The position numbers were made by a program, and so were the translations under genes. Below the pieces are notes generated by a model. The model saw only the letters and a list, made by a program, of their open reading frames with translations. It had not been told where the DNA came from and ran no database searches. DNA of 64,000 nucleotides, taken from assembly GCA_963837635.1 (NCBI GenBank), contig CAWINY010000004.1, forward strand, positions 555,723 through 619,722, in the 5' to 3' direction. Origin of the DNA: CAWINY01 sp963837635 (GTDB lineage: Bacteria > Acidobacteriota > Terriglobia > Terriglobales > Acidobacteriaceae). Below are positions 34,801 to 43,845 of this stretch, in pieces (within the stretch, counting starts at the first letter, position 1; each line of letters starts with the position of its first letter).

Positions 34801-37385
34801 GGGTGCGGATTGAAACCAGCACGTTAGCCGGATCTTGCTCACCGGTTGCTCGCTTCACCCGGCAGCGATGCCGGGTGCGGATTGAAACTTACCAAACAGC
34901 CATACCTCTCGATGACTTACAATGCTTCACCCGGCAGCGATGCCGGGTGCGGATTGAAACCATATCGGAAAAGTCCATCTCTTTGGCGCTAGGAGCTTCA
35001 CCCGGCAGCGATGCCGGGTGCGGATTGAAACGCATCGACCGCCGTCGAGGCTAGCTGGCATCCTTGGTGCTTCACCCGGCAGCGATGCCGGGTGCGGATT
35101 GAAACTGAACTGCCTTGTTAATCGCGTCCTGGAAGAGTTGCTTCACCCGGCAGCGATGCCGGGTGCGGATTGAAACCAGAATCCATGTGAGTGTGGCTCG
35201 AAATCACTCCAGCTTCACCCGGCAGCGATGCCGGGTGCGGATTGAAACCAGGTTTAGCCTTGCGTTGCATCAGGTTCCTCCGCTTCACCCGGCAGCGATG
35301 CCGGGTGCGGATTGAAACCAGGTTTAGCCTTGCGTTGCATCAGGTTCCTCCGCTTCACCCGGCAGCGATGCCGGGTGCGGATTGAAACCCGTTTGCCGGG
35401 GATTACCGCACCGGCGCGGAACTGCTTCACCCGGCAGCGATGCCGGGTGCGGATTGAAACCCCGGTCCGCAGCCAGTCGCGCCAGGAATGTATCGCTTCA
35501 CCCGGCAGCGATGCCGGGTGCGGATTGAAACAGGATTTGCGTACTCTGGTGGTCAGCGCGCAGGCGTTTCACCCGGCAGCGATGCCGGGTGCGGATTGAA
35601 ACCAGACGTAGGACCTCGCCGCCAGCACCGGGCGCGGCTTCACCCGGCAGCGATGCCGGGTGCGGATTGAAACGCCTCCTTGGGGGATGACAGACGGCGG
35701 CGCGGCCCGCTTCACCCGGCAGCGATGCCGGGTGCGGATTGAAACAATTATCCCAGCGGCGGAATCACCAGCGAGTTCGGCTTCACCCGGCAGCGATGCC
35801 GGGTGCGGATTGAAACAATTATCCCAGCGGCGGAATCACCAGCGAGTTCGGCTTCACCCGGCAGCGATGCCGGGTGCGGATTGAAACCCAAGGACGGACA
35901 ATTGGGGCCGGACGAAACTCTGGCTTCACCCGGCAGCGATGCCGGGTGCGGATTGAAACTCGCAGGCCCGCATCAGCGCCCGCTTGTGGGCCTGCTTCAC
36001 CCGGCAGCGATGCCGGGTGCGGATTGAAACCGTCCGGGCCAAGAAAGGATGCGCCAGGAAAGCTGGCGCTTCACCCGGCAGCGATGCCGGGTGCGGATTG
36101 AAACACAGATGGTTGTGCGCTCGGATAACACGTCAATGCTTCACCCGGCAGCGATGCCGGGTGCGGATTGAAACCCCGAAGGCTACTATAGCTTGCCGCT
36201 GGCGCTGTGCTTCACCCGGCAGCGATGCCGGGTGCGGATTGAAACGGATAGGCGGCATTGACCCACGCTTGCGGCAACGCTTCACCCGGCAGCGATGCCG
36301 GGTGCGGATTGAAACTGATACCTCGCGGGCGAAGGTGCAAACCTGCACGGCTTCACCCGGCAGCGATGCCGGGTGCGGATTGAAACAGGGTATAACGGCG
36401 GCAGCGATCCGGGCGCAAGCGCTTCACCCGGCAGCGATGCCGGGTGCGGATTGAAACCGGCGCCAAGGCTCAGGCGCGCACACGGAAAAATGCTTCACCC
36501 GGCAGCGATGCCGGGTGCGGATTGAAACAGTGGCGGCAGCCCACTGAACACGCGGGGAAGCCGCTTCACCCGGCAGCGATGCCGGGTGCGGATTGAAACT
36601 TTGACGCGCCGCCGCCCAAACGTCGCCACTGTAAAGCTTCACCCGGCAGCGATGCCGGGTGCGGATTGAAACCCACATCCAACCCCGCCGAAAGCAACGA
36701 CCGTGGCTTCACCCGGCAGCGATGCCGGGTGCGGATTGAAACCTTCCGGGGTGTGGCACTTCGGCAAAGTGTACGACGCTTCACCCGGCAGCGATGCCGG
36801 GTGCGGATTGAAACAACGCATCCAGCTCTCCAACGGAAAGATGCGGGCGGCGCTTCACCCGGCAGCGATGCCGGGTGCGGATTGAAACCAGGAGCGCGTG
36901 ATCTCATCGTCGGGGTGAAAGGCTTCACCCGGCAGCGATGCCGGGTGCGGATTGAAACGTCGCGCCATGGAGTTGTGGTCAAATCCTGGTGACGCTTCAC
37001 CCGGCAGCGATGCCGGGTGCGGATTGAAACATCGCGTTGGATGCTGGCTTTGCATGATTTCCGACGCTTCACCCGGCAGCGATGCCGGGTGCGGATTGAA
37101 ACCTGTGGCCGCATCCTCCGTGCTCGCCAGATGGCGCTTCACCCGGCAGCGATGCCGGGTGCGGATTGAAACTCGGTTTCAGCATTTCATTCTCCTCTAT
37201 CGCGTGCTTCACCCGGCAGCGATGCCGGGTGCGGATTGAAACACTTCGCGGGTGGTGACGCGGCGGACGCGGCGCCCGCTTCACCCGGCAGCGATGCCGG
37301 GTGCGGATTGAAACCAGTCTGGTCGATGCCGGTCACGTATCCGCTGGCGCTTCACCCGGCAGCGATGCCGGGTGCGGATTGAAAC
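31857..37385 (+). CRISPR. Type I-C CRISPR array: 78 repeats of 37 nt, 77 spacers
   Basis: I located 78 repeat starts, from 31857 to 37349, at intervals of 70-74 bases, giving spacers of 33-37 nt. The repeat begins GCTTCACCCGGCAGCGATG and ends CCGGGTGCGGATTGAAAC; CACCCGGCA and TGCCGGGTG form the stem, and ATTGAAAC is the usual I-C handle end. Essentially all copies look identical; one (35566) has T for C at its second base. Two spacers are duplicated next to each other: 35249-35281 equals 35319-35351, and 35746-35779 equals 35817-35850. The last repeat (37349-37385) is intact and directly abuts an IS21 fragment, so the old end of the array has been cut off. Confidence 0.97.
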
Positions 37386-37629
37386 CGTTCTGGGCCTCGG
37401 CCCGCGCCGATGGGTATTGCTGTTCGGCCGGCGCGGTCCGCGGGAACAGCAGGTTCTCGATGGCTTCCTCATCCTGCCCCTCCGGCAACGGCCAACCTAA
37501 ACCGGCCGCCCGCGCCCGCTCCAGGTATTCGTGGACGGTGGACTGGGCCAGTTGCGCACAGCGGGCAATCTCCCGCTGCCCCAGATGAACCTCGTGGTAC
37601 AGACGTAGAACTTCCTTGATCTTGCTCAT
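37386..37629 (-). pseudogene. IS21-family transposase IstA, N-terminal fragment
   Basis: Minus-strand ATG at 37627-37629 opens SKIKEVLRLYHEVHLGQREI, ARCAQLAQSTVHEYLERARA, AGLGWPLP and IENLLFPRTAPAE, the helix-turn-helix N-terminus of IS21 IstA. After about 80 residues the frame runs straight into the last CRISPR repeat, so the rest of istA and all of istB are missing. Confidence 0.88.
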
Positions 37630-37870
37630 GGACTTTCTCCTTGCGGGCAACTGGCTCCCCTTTCCGAAGGTCCAGTGTGCCCGCTGGTGTCCAGCGCGCT
37701 GTACTCAGTTTTTCCGGATTCCGATCAGAATTTTTCCAAATCCCCCAAAAGTGATCGGGATCAGGAAGAATCGCTGATCGGCTTCGCGAAAACTACTGAT
37801 CGGATTCGTGAAAATTCGTGATCGGAATCAGGAATAATCAGTGATCGGCTTGGTGAAAATTCCCCACCAC
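37630..37870 (-). mobile_element. IS21 terminal region with five tandem TGATCGG repeats
   Basis: TGATCGG words start at 37752, 37775, 37797, 37819 and 37842, a period of 22-23 bp, each followed by a TTC/ATC and GAA pattern; an inverted copy sits near 37712-37730. Multiple terminal repeats of about this size are the IstA binding sites known at IS21 ends. With the istA fragment they define one end of a truncated IS21 element. Confidence 0.72.
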
Positions 37871-37990
37871 CAGAGCGGATTTCGGGAAGTCGCTCATCGT
37901 TCCGGAGGGAAGCCGATCTTGGGTTGGACACGTTAGTGACGTTCCTCAATGCGCCATTTGGGGCATTTCCGCCTGGGCCCGTCGATCAGC

Positions 37991-38887
37991 CTAGCTGGCT
38001 ATTGTTTCCGGCATGCTCGGTTTAAGCTCAGCAAGCAGACCCCGAAGAGCATTCAGAACGTCGGGGTGATGTTTTTCCAGATATTTCTCGATTCGGCGGT
38101 TCTGAAGCAACTTACGCAAATAGCCGCTGGACACGGCAAGCGACAGGATGTCTGTGCCGTAAGAGGCCTCCACATCCTTCAAGTTGCGAACAATAGAATC
38201 CGTTTCCTCTTGTAGCAACGCATGATTCTCGGCCGACTTTGTTCTGTTCTTGCGATTCGCGGGTACGTCCACGAGGAGTTCTGGCGGTGTCATCTCCAGC
38301 AAAGCCATCGCGAATGTAAGGGAGTACTTTGCTGACGCAACCATATGTTCTGAAGCCTCGATTTGGCGAAAAGGTTTCATCTTTCGCAACACAGAAAACA
38401 CAGGGGGTGAAAGACGCTTGTCTCTTAAGATTTCGATTACCTCTGAACAGACGCCATCCAGCATCGTGCGATTCCGGCGAATCACGCCTATATCTACGTT
38501 CAATGCCGCGGCCAAGCGCTCTTCGGTCAAGCCTTTCGAGATCGCCTTGAGAAGCATGTAATGCTGCGCAATTGGAGGCAGATGGTTCACCCGCTTGTTA
38601 TAGGTGTAGGCCTCATCATCGGTTGCGACGATACACTCCGCCTCGGACCAGCCGAGCTGCTGAATTACATCGAGACGGAGATGACCATCCAGAAGGAGAT
38701 ACTGATGGCTGGACTGCGGGTAAACAATCAGAGCCTGGATCATACCTACTTCTTTGATTGACGAAGCGATCTGCTTGTACGTACGAGTGGCGCGGAGCGC
38801 AGCAGCGGTTTCCCTCTGCGGCACAATACAGGTGATCGGCACGGTCAAGACTTTGATCTCGAATCCGTTCTTAACAGGCGTTCCCAT
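37991..38887 (-). CDS. ParB-like protein with RepB-type C-terminal domain
   Basis: 298 residues. N-terminal ParB/sulfiredoxin-like fold: VPITCIVPQR, YKQIASSIKEVGMIQALIVY and the nucleotide-binding style LLLDGHLRLDVIQQLG. A helix-turn-helix follows (GLTEERLAAALNVDIGVIRR), then the helical RepB plasmid-partition domain (DKRLSPPVFSVLRKMKPFRQ, YSLTFAMALLEMTPPELL). In plasmids such proteins bind centromere-like sites or regulate. No ParA partner is present. It lies nine bases after a second ParB-like gene and a serine recombinase, a three-gene cassette on the minus strand. The role in the element is unknown; recombination control is as likely as partition. Confidence 0.8.
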   Translation of the reverse strand: MGTPVKNGFEIKVLTVPITCIVPQRETAAALRATRTYKQIASSIKEVGMIQALIVYPQSSHQYLLLDGHLRLDVIQQLGWSEAECIVATDDEAYTYNKRVNHLPPIAQHYMLLKAISKGLTEERLAAALNVDIGVIRRNRTMLDGVCSEVIEILRDKRLSPPVFSVLRKMKPFRQIEASEHMVASAKYSLTFAMALLEMTPPELLVDVPANRKNRTKSAENHALLQEETDSIVRNLKDVEASYGTDILSLAVSSGYLRKLLQNRRIEKYLEKHHPDVLNALRGLLAELKPSMPETIAS

Positions 38888-38896
38888 GGACCCCCT

Positions 38897-39760
38897 TTAA
38901 TTGAGCCGCAACGCCAGCTGTTCTGGCATTTCCGCGAGCCCTTCCCTGTGCAGTAAACTTACAAAGTGTTCGTCATTCAGGAGGCGTTTCACGGCTGAGG
39001 ATAATAAGAGTAGGCGATCTCGCGTCATCGCGGCTTTTTTAATCAGTGCTTTCTGCTCGCGTACCTGCTGCTGATACTCTCGAACGAGACTGTCTCTCGT
39101 AACTTCTCGTTTCGCATGCGGGCCTTTGCCAGTTTGCTGTTGCTTGGCAACTCTCTTTGCCACCAAGTTTCGAGCTACCCTCAGCTTTTCACCTCTGAGT
39201 TCTCCGCGTTCATACGCTTCAGACAACGCTCGTTGCATGGCATGGCTCGTACCCGCAGCTATTTCAACGGCAACACTAACCGGCAAACGCTCAGCTTCAA
39301 CGGCTGCGACCAGAGAGTCTTCTCCATGCTCGATTAGCCGGACAATGCCGTAAATGTACGTACGGTCCAGACCAATCTTCTCCGCAATCTGTTCAGGCGT
39401 ATATCCGCGTTCCCGCAGAGCTCGCGTCTCTCGGAGCAGCCCTGAGTTGGAGGGCGGGCGTCGAGCGATGTTTTCAACTAGGCTCATTAGGTAGTGGTCT
39501 TCTTGCAACGCATCGGTGATGATGGCCGGAATCGCGGTTTCTCCAAGCTTCACAAAAGCTTCAAGTCGCCCCTGTCCACAGACGAGGTCGTACAATGTTC
39601 CGTCCGGCGCGGCATCCCTTCTGGCAACGGTAATGGGTCGCTTCAGTCCAAGGGTGGCGATACTGGTTACAATTGCTTCAAACTTGATCTTGTTGCGTGT
39701 TCGCGGATTGACGACTCGAATCTCAGAGATTGGGACCCTCACAATTTCCGTAACGCTCAT
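38897..39760 (-). CDS. ParB/RepB/Spo0J-family protein
   Basis: 287 residues. ParB N-domain: VPISEIRVVNPRTRNKIKFE, LGLKRPITVARR and LVCGQGRLEAFVKLGE (the equivalent of the GERRxRA box), SLVENIARRPPS. A KorB-type helix-turn-helix follows (RGYTPEQIAEKIGLDRTYIY), and the C-terminus is a basic coiled coil. Known relatives use CTP and bind DNA; the Gly-Gln-Gly-Arg box here is a divergent version. The start overlaps the end of the serine recombinase frame by four bases, so the three genes are translated together. Confidence 0.85.
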   Translation of the reverse strand: MSVTEIVRVPISEIRVVNPRTRNKIKFEAIVTSIATLGLKRPITVARRDAAPDGTLYDLVCGQGRLEAFVKLGETAIPAIITDALQEDHYLMSLVENIARRPPSNSGLLRETRALRERGYTPEQIAEKIGLDRTYIYGIVRLIEHGEDSLVAAVEAERLPVSVAVEIAAGTSHAMQRALSEAYERGELRGEKLRVARNLVAKRVAKQQQTGKGPHAKREVTRDSLVREYQQQVREQKALIKKAAMTRDRLLLLSSAVKRLLNDEHFVSLLHREGLAEMPEQLALRLN

Positions 39761-41311
39761 GCGGCCTCTTCAATCTGCATGCGCCTTGCCATTGCAAAGA
39801 AGAAATTCAGATTCTCAAAACGATAGACATCGAGAACCGTGCCGTTCTCAGGGGCGAGGCGCAGCTTGGGCACGAGGACGTCTATAGCTGGTAGAAGGTA
39901 GTAGTCGAGGATTTCCACGTTGCCCGGCATGAGGCGTGCCGCCACCGTAACGTCCGGCTGGAGGGACGTTTCAAGACGTATTAACCAACGGCAGGTGCCG
40001 GTATAACTCTGGTGACAACGTGCGAGGATAAGTGAAGCAGTGAAATCATGATTGACCGTCAGCAATCCAGAGCGTTCATCCTGTTCTATATCAGCGCCGA
40101 GTGCCTTCAGCTCAGCATTAACAGATGCGCATATAGCCCGATGCCGCTCCCGCAAAATCCGGTTGATCTCGATGTAGCTGTAATCTCGGAGCGGCGTGTA
40201 TCCGATGAGGGCGTAGGCTCGTACCAGGCTGCCAAATCTGCTCCTGTAGCAGGCAACGGACGGCATGTCCTCCGCTACGTTGATCAGGATGCCTGACAGC
40301 ATCCCTTCATGTGCCAGCAAGTCGCGCAGGCGAGTGAGAAGCTCCTCATCTGAGAACTGGCGATGGCAGGCATCAATAATTGCAGCCGCCTCGGCGAACT
40401 GCTCAATCGGCACAATCGGCTCGAATGCGCCGTTACGGCGGATCCACATCTCCGGAGGATTCCTGACTCGCTTCTGCTTTAGCTTGAATGAAGTACGATT
40501 GAAAACGTTGTCCCCAACGTACTTCGGATTTATTAGGACTTGGTGCACGGTTTCACGCGTCCATGCTCGGTTAAAATCCGTGCGAACTCCTCGTCCGTTC
40601 AGCAGGTCTGCAATCTGCTGTTCAGTCTTCCTCAGTTTAGTAAAGAGGTCGTATATCTCCCTGACTATAGCGATCTCTTGATCCGGGACCCGGCACGAGG
40701 ATGACGCGATCTGTTTGGAGGCTCTTGCGATCACCGCGCCCCAAGAGTTCCTTCGGGCTGCGATCCTGGTCAACCAGGAGTCGACGCAGGCCGTATCCAG
40801 CCGACCCACCCTGGCGAAACCCCAATTCGATAAGGTGCCCTTGGCCCTGGAAGACTTTCACCGACAGCTCACGGCTATACTCCCCGGCCATGACCCGCTT
40901 AACCGTCTTTAGGACGGCGGTAGACATGCTCCCGTCATTCTCAAACTGCTCAGCACAGTAGTGAACCTGAACGTTGGAGCGCCTACACACGAATTCGTAG
41001 TACGCGCTCTCATCCGCATCCTGAAAGCGCCCCCACCGGCTCACGTCATAGACAAGGACGATGCTGAAATCTGCCTGACCAGTCTCGATATCATGCAATA
41101 ACGCCCGCAATCCTTTACGGCCTTCCAGATTCAGGCCGGTCTTGCCATCATCTTCATATGTGCGGACAACTTCTATGCCACGCAACTCGGCATAGCGACG
41201 AATGATTTCAGCTTGGTTCTCGGTGGAATACCGCTGGTGCTCTGTGGACATGCGCACGTATTGCGCGGCACGAATCGGGTTGGACACATGCGTCGGGACG
41301 CGATCACTCAT
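39757..41311 (-). pseudogene. Large serine recombinase, frameshifted in the middle
   Basis: The N-terminal part from 41311 has the resolvase domain: RAAQYVRMSTEHQRYSTENQ with the catalytic serine in MSTEHQ, YEDDGKTGLNLEGRKGLRAL, VLVYDVSRWGRFQDADES. At about 40690 (GGGTCCCGG on the minus strand) family sequence passes to another frame that begins PDQEIAIVREIYDLFTKL and continues as the Recombinase domain (ADLLNGRGVRTDFNRAWTRE, INPKYVGDN) to 39757. One base gained or lost explains it. The enzyme would cut and rejoin DNA through a 5' phosphoserine bond. If the frameshift is real, the recombinase is dead; its two ParB-like partners remain intact. Confidence 0.82.
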
Positions 41312-41367
41312 GGCCCCTCCGGGAGGGCAGCACGCCCCGACAGGGATACCGCCGACCTGATCGCCGA

Positions 41368-41559
41368 TTATTCGGAGGCCAGAGTTGTTTTGTCATCATC
41401 TTCATACGTGCGAGCGAGGTCGATGCCACGCGACTCGGCATAGCGACAAATGATCTCAGCTTGGTTCTCGATGGAATACCGCTGGTGCTCTGCGGACATG
41501 CACACGTCTTTCGCGGCACGAATCGGGTTTGACACATGCGTCGGGGCGCGATCACTCAT
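41368..41559 (-). pseudogene. Duplicated N-terminal fragment of the serine recombinase
   Basis: 63 residues (RAPTHVSNPIRAAKDVCMSA, EHQRYSIENQAEIICRYAES) that match the first 60 residues of the neighbouring recombinase at roughly 80 per cent, then stop. The DNA from about 41397 to 41620 repeats 41148 to 41371, including the upstream GGGAGGGCAGCACGCCCCGA word, so this is a diverged tandem duplication of the gene start and its promoter. Confidence 0.82.
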
Positions 41560-41810
41560 AGGCCCTCCAGGAGGGCAGCACGCCCCGAACAGGGATGCCG
41601 CCGACCTGATCGTCGATCATACGCTGCTCTTTAAAGGCCAGGGTTACCGCCCGTATGAAATGAATAATCGTTTTTTCGTTGGCACAGAATCAGAAAATGG
41701 CGGCAAGGGCTGAGACTTGAAGGCAACCTGTCAGATTGCGTCCTCGATCGAGGTGGACACGGAAGCGCGAGCGAGTTTTGGGAAGGGTAGGCAGAATGGC
41801 TGAAGGATTT

Positions 41811-41864
41811 ATGTCAAGTATATGTGCAATAAAACTTGACATTTAAGTGCTCATTTCCAATACT
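41811..41864 (+). promoter_or_regulatory. Promoter and inverted-repeat operator of the AbiE operon
   Basis: ATGTCAAGT (41811-41819) and ACTTGACAT (41834-41842) are a 9-bp inverted repeat. The right arm contains TTGACA (41836-41841), a perfect -35 box, and AATACT follows 17 bp later as a fair -10. The start codon at 41872 is only seven bases beyond, so the message may be nearly leaderless. A repressor on the repeat would cover the -35, fitting the known autoregulation by AbiEi antitoxins. Confidence 0.65.
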
Positions 41865-41871
41865 TTGGAGC

Positions 41872-42621
41872 ATGAAAACCGCCGCCAGAGTCCCACCAAA
41901 GTCCCGGCGCGTCACGGGGCTGATCCGCAAGCGCATTGAACGCGGCGGCGAACGATTGTGGCGGCTTGAGGACTTCCGCGATCTACCGTTCTCCGCGGTC
42001 GCGCAGGCCCTTTCTCGCCTGGCACGAGGTGGGACCGTCGAGCGGTTGAGCAAGGGCGTCTATTACCGCCATCGCGAGACGGCTCTGGGTAAAAGTCGGC
42101 CTAATCCGGCCACCATCCGGGGCCTGGTATCACGGCGGAAGATCGTTTTCCCCTCTGGTCTCGCTGCCGCCAACTTGCTTGGGTTCACCACCCAGATGGG
42201 AAGGCAGGGTGAGATTGCAACGAGTGCTCTCAGCCTTCCCAGAAAACTTGTCGGTGACGATACCGTTATTCACACCCGCCGACCAGAGGCCTGGGGTGGA
42301 CTGTCGGAGAAGGACGCAGCATTGCTCGATTTTCTCCGGCAGAAGGGCAAATACAGTGAGCTGACACCGGATGAGACAATTCGCAAGACGTTGGGCCTGC
42401 TCTCAGAGCAGGGACGCATTGATCGCCTCCTCAAAATAGCCGGCTCAGAGCCGCCCCGTGTCCGCGCCATGCTGGGGGCGCTGGGCGAGCAGCTTGGAGC
42501 GAATCCAAAAACATTGCGCCAGTTGCGAACCACTCTGAATCCATTCTCGCGATTCGACTTTGGCTTATTAGGAGGCTTGCCGAACGCACGCTCCTGGCTG
42601 GCAAAGGAGCGTCACAAGTGA
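41872..42621 (+). CDS. AbiEi-type antitoxin / DUF6088 transcriptional regulator
   Basis: 249 residues from the ATG at 41872; the upstream in-frame start lies inside the operator. N-terminal winged helix: RRVTGLIRKRIERGGERLWR, AQALSRLARGGTVERLSKGVYY (wing with LSKGxYY). The following part (PSGLAAANLLGFTTQMGRQG and ALSLPRKLVGDDTVIHTRRP) is the AbiEi/DUF6088 C-domain. AbiEi proteins repress their promoter and neutralise the nucleotidyltransferase toxin without stable binding (type IV). It overlaps the toxin start by four bases (GTGA). Confidence 0.85.
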   Translation: MKTAARVPPKSRRVTGLIRKRIERGGERLWRLEDFRDLPFSAVAQALSRLARGGTVERLSKGVYYRHRETALGKSRPNPATIRGLVSRRKIVFPSGLAAANLLGFTTQMGRQGEIATSALSLPRKLVGDDTVIHTRRPEAWGGLSEKDAALLDFLRQKGKYSELTPDETIRKTLGLLSEQGRIDRLLKIAGSEPPRVRAMLGALGEQLGANPKTLRQLRTTLNPFSRFDFGLLGGLPNARSWLAKERHK

Positions 42622-43580
42622 AATTGTTCGAGCATCCCGATTTTGAGCAGGCTATTCTCCGGGCGGCGGAACATTTTCGTGAGCGAAAGCTGCGTCCGGC
42701 AATTATCGAAAAGGACTACTACGTCACCGAGGCGTTGCGCGTCATCGCGAACACTGCCGGCACCAAGGTCATCTTCAAAGGCGGAACGAGTCTGGCCAAG
42801 GGCTGGAACTTGATCGAGCGCTTTTCCGAAGATATCGATATCTTCCTCGATCCCATCGCATTCAAACCTGCACTGGGAAAGAATGCGATTAACCGTGAGC
42901 TGAAAAGGCTGCGCGATGCGCTGGCAGGACATCCGGCGTTTACCTTCGAAGCTGCCGAAGGCAAAACCATCGGGGGATTCGGCAGAAACGACAGCTTTTC
43001 CTTTCAGCAACGCTTCGGTGGCCCCGGCGAAGTCGCCAATCGCGTGTTAGTCGAGGCAGGCGCCGCCAGCGGGCGTGAACCGTCCAAGGTGGTTCCGCTG
43101 CGGTCTTACGTGAGCACGTTTTTTGAGGAGAATGGCCTGTCCCTTGGCGCTGAGGACGAAGGACCTTTTTCAATGCGGCTTTTGCATTTTCGGCGAACGT
43201 TCGTGGAAAAGATGTTCGCCATTCACAGCAAGGTCGAGCTGTTGAAACGAGACAAGCAGCCACTCGGGAGCTACGCCCGGCATTACTACGACCTTTTTCA
43301 ACTTTTGCGCTGTCCAGAGGTGGAGGCCATGCTCCGGTCCGACGAATACGCCGCAATTCGGAATGACTACGATCAGATCAGCAGAGAACACTTTCCGAAG
43401 AGCTACTTTTGCCCTGAAGGCATGTCTTTCGCGCGTAGCGACGCCCTGTTTCCGCCATCTGAACTTGCGGCCATAATCGCAGAGGCGTACGAAGCGCAGT
43501 GCAAAATGCTCTGCTACGGACCGTACCCGTCATGGGCAGAAGTGCAGACCCGCTTAGCGGAGCTGCGTGAGTTGCTGTAG
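42618..43580 (+). CDS. AbiEii-type nucleotidyltransferase toxin
   Basis: 320 residues from a GTG at 42618. The DNA polymerase beta-like fold shows the family motifs: EKDYYVTEALRVIA (31-44), IFKGGTSLAKGWNLIERFSE (52-71) with GGTSLxKG at 55-62, and DIDIF (72-76) for metal binding, followed by a helical C-terminus containing LPLGSYARHYYDLFQLL-like sequence (KQPLGSYARHYYDLFQLLRC in part). AbiEii toxins add nucleotides to tRNA acceptor ends or other targets, stopping translation and aborting phage growth. As part of this element it may also stabilise inheritance. Confidence 0.9.
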   Translation: MKLFEHPDFEQAILRAAEHFRERKLRPAIIEKDYYVTEALRVIANTAGTKVIFKGGTSLAKGWNLIERFSEDIDIFLDPIAFKPALGKNAINRELKRLRDALAGHPAFTFEAAEGKTIGGFGRNDSFSFQQRFGGPGEVANRVLVEAGAASGREPSKVVPLRSYVSTFFEENGLSLGAEDEGPFSMRLLHFRRTFVEKMFAIHSKVELLKRDKQPLGSYARHYYDLFQLLRCPEVEAMLRSDEYAAIRNDYDQISREHFPKSYFCPEGMSFARSDALFPPSELAAIIAEAYEAQCKMLCYGPYPSWAEVQTRLAELRELL

Positions 43581-43601
43581 TCGGGTCATTGATGCCGCGG
43601 T

Positions 43602-43635
43602 GTCGTCAAGTTTTTCTGTTGTAAAACTTGACGAC
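43602..43635. terminator. 13-bp perfect inverted repeat after the AbiE operon
   Basis: GTCGTCAAGTTTT (43602-43614) and AAAACTTGACGAC (43623-43635) enclose an 8-base loop, 22 bases past the toxin stop. It could be a terminator, but it also repeats the word TAAAACTTGAC of the AbiE operator, so it may be a second binding site of the same regulator. Confidence 0.6.
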
Positions 43636-43845
43636 GGACACTTGCGGGTATCTTAGGACACGTATGCGGCGAGTGCTCCTGCGTACACCTTCGCAATCGC
43701 GTCTTTCGATTGCACGCCTTTCGCATTACCGGTTCTTTCGCCTGAGGAGGTGCTGGCTTTCGTCAGCCAGGGTTCCAGTCCCTACAAGGACTGAAAGCAC
43801 GTTCGAAATCGTCCGTTTACGTGCGAAGTCATCCAGAAGAGTGAA

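Noticed and set aside
36387..36420. Spacer containing GGCAGCGAT-CCGGG, like the repeat itself
   Set aside because: The match is about 14 bases with a gap and the flanking repeats are normal, so it does not show a repeat-derived spacer.
31857..37385. Many open frames of 60-190 residues across the CRISPR array
   Set aside because: All are translations of the 37-nt repeat (ASPGSDAGCGLK, FTRQRCRVRIET, FNPHPASLPGEA) with spacer inserts; none is a gene.
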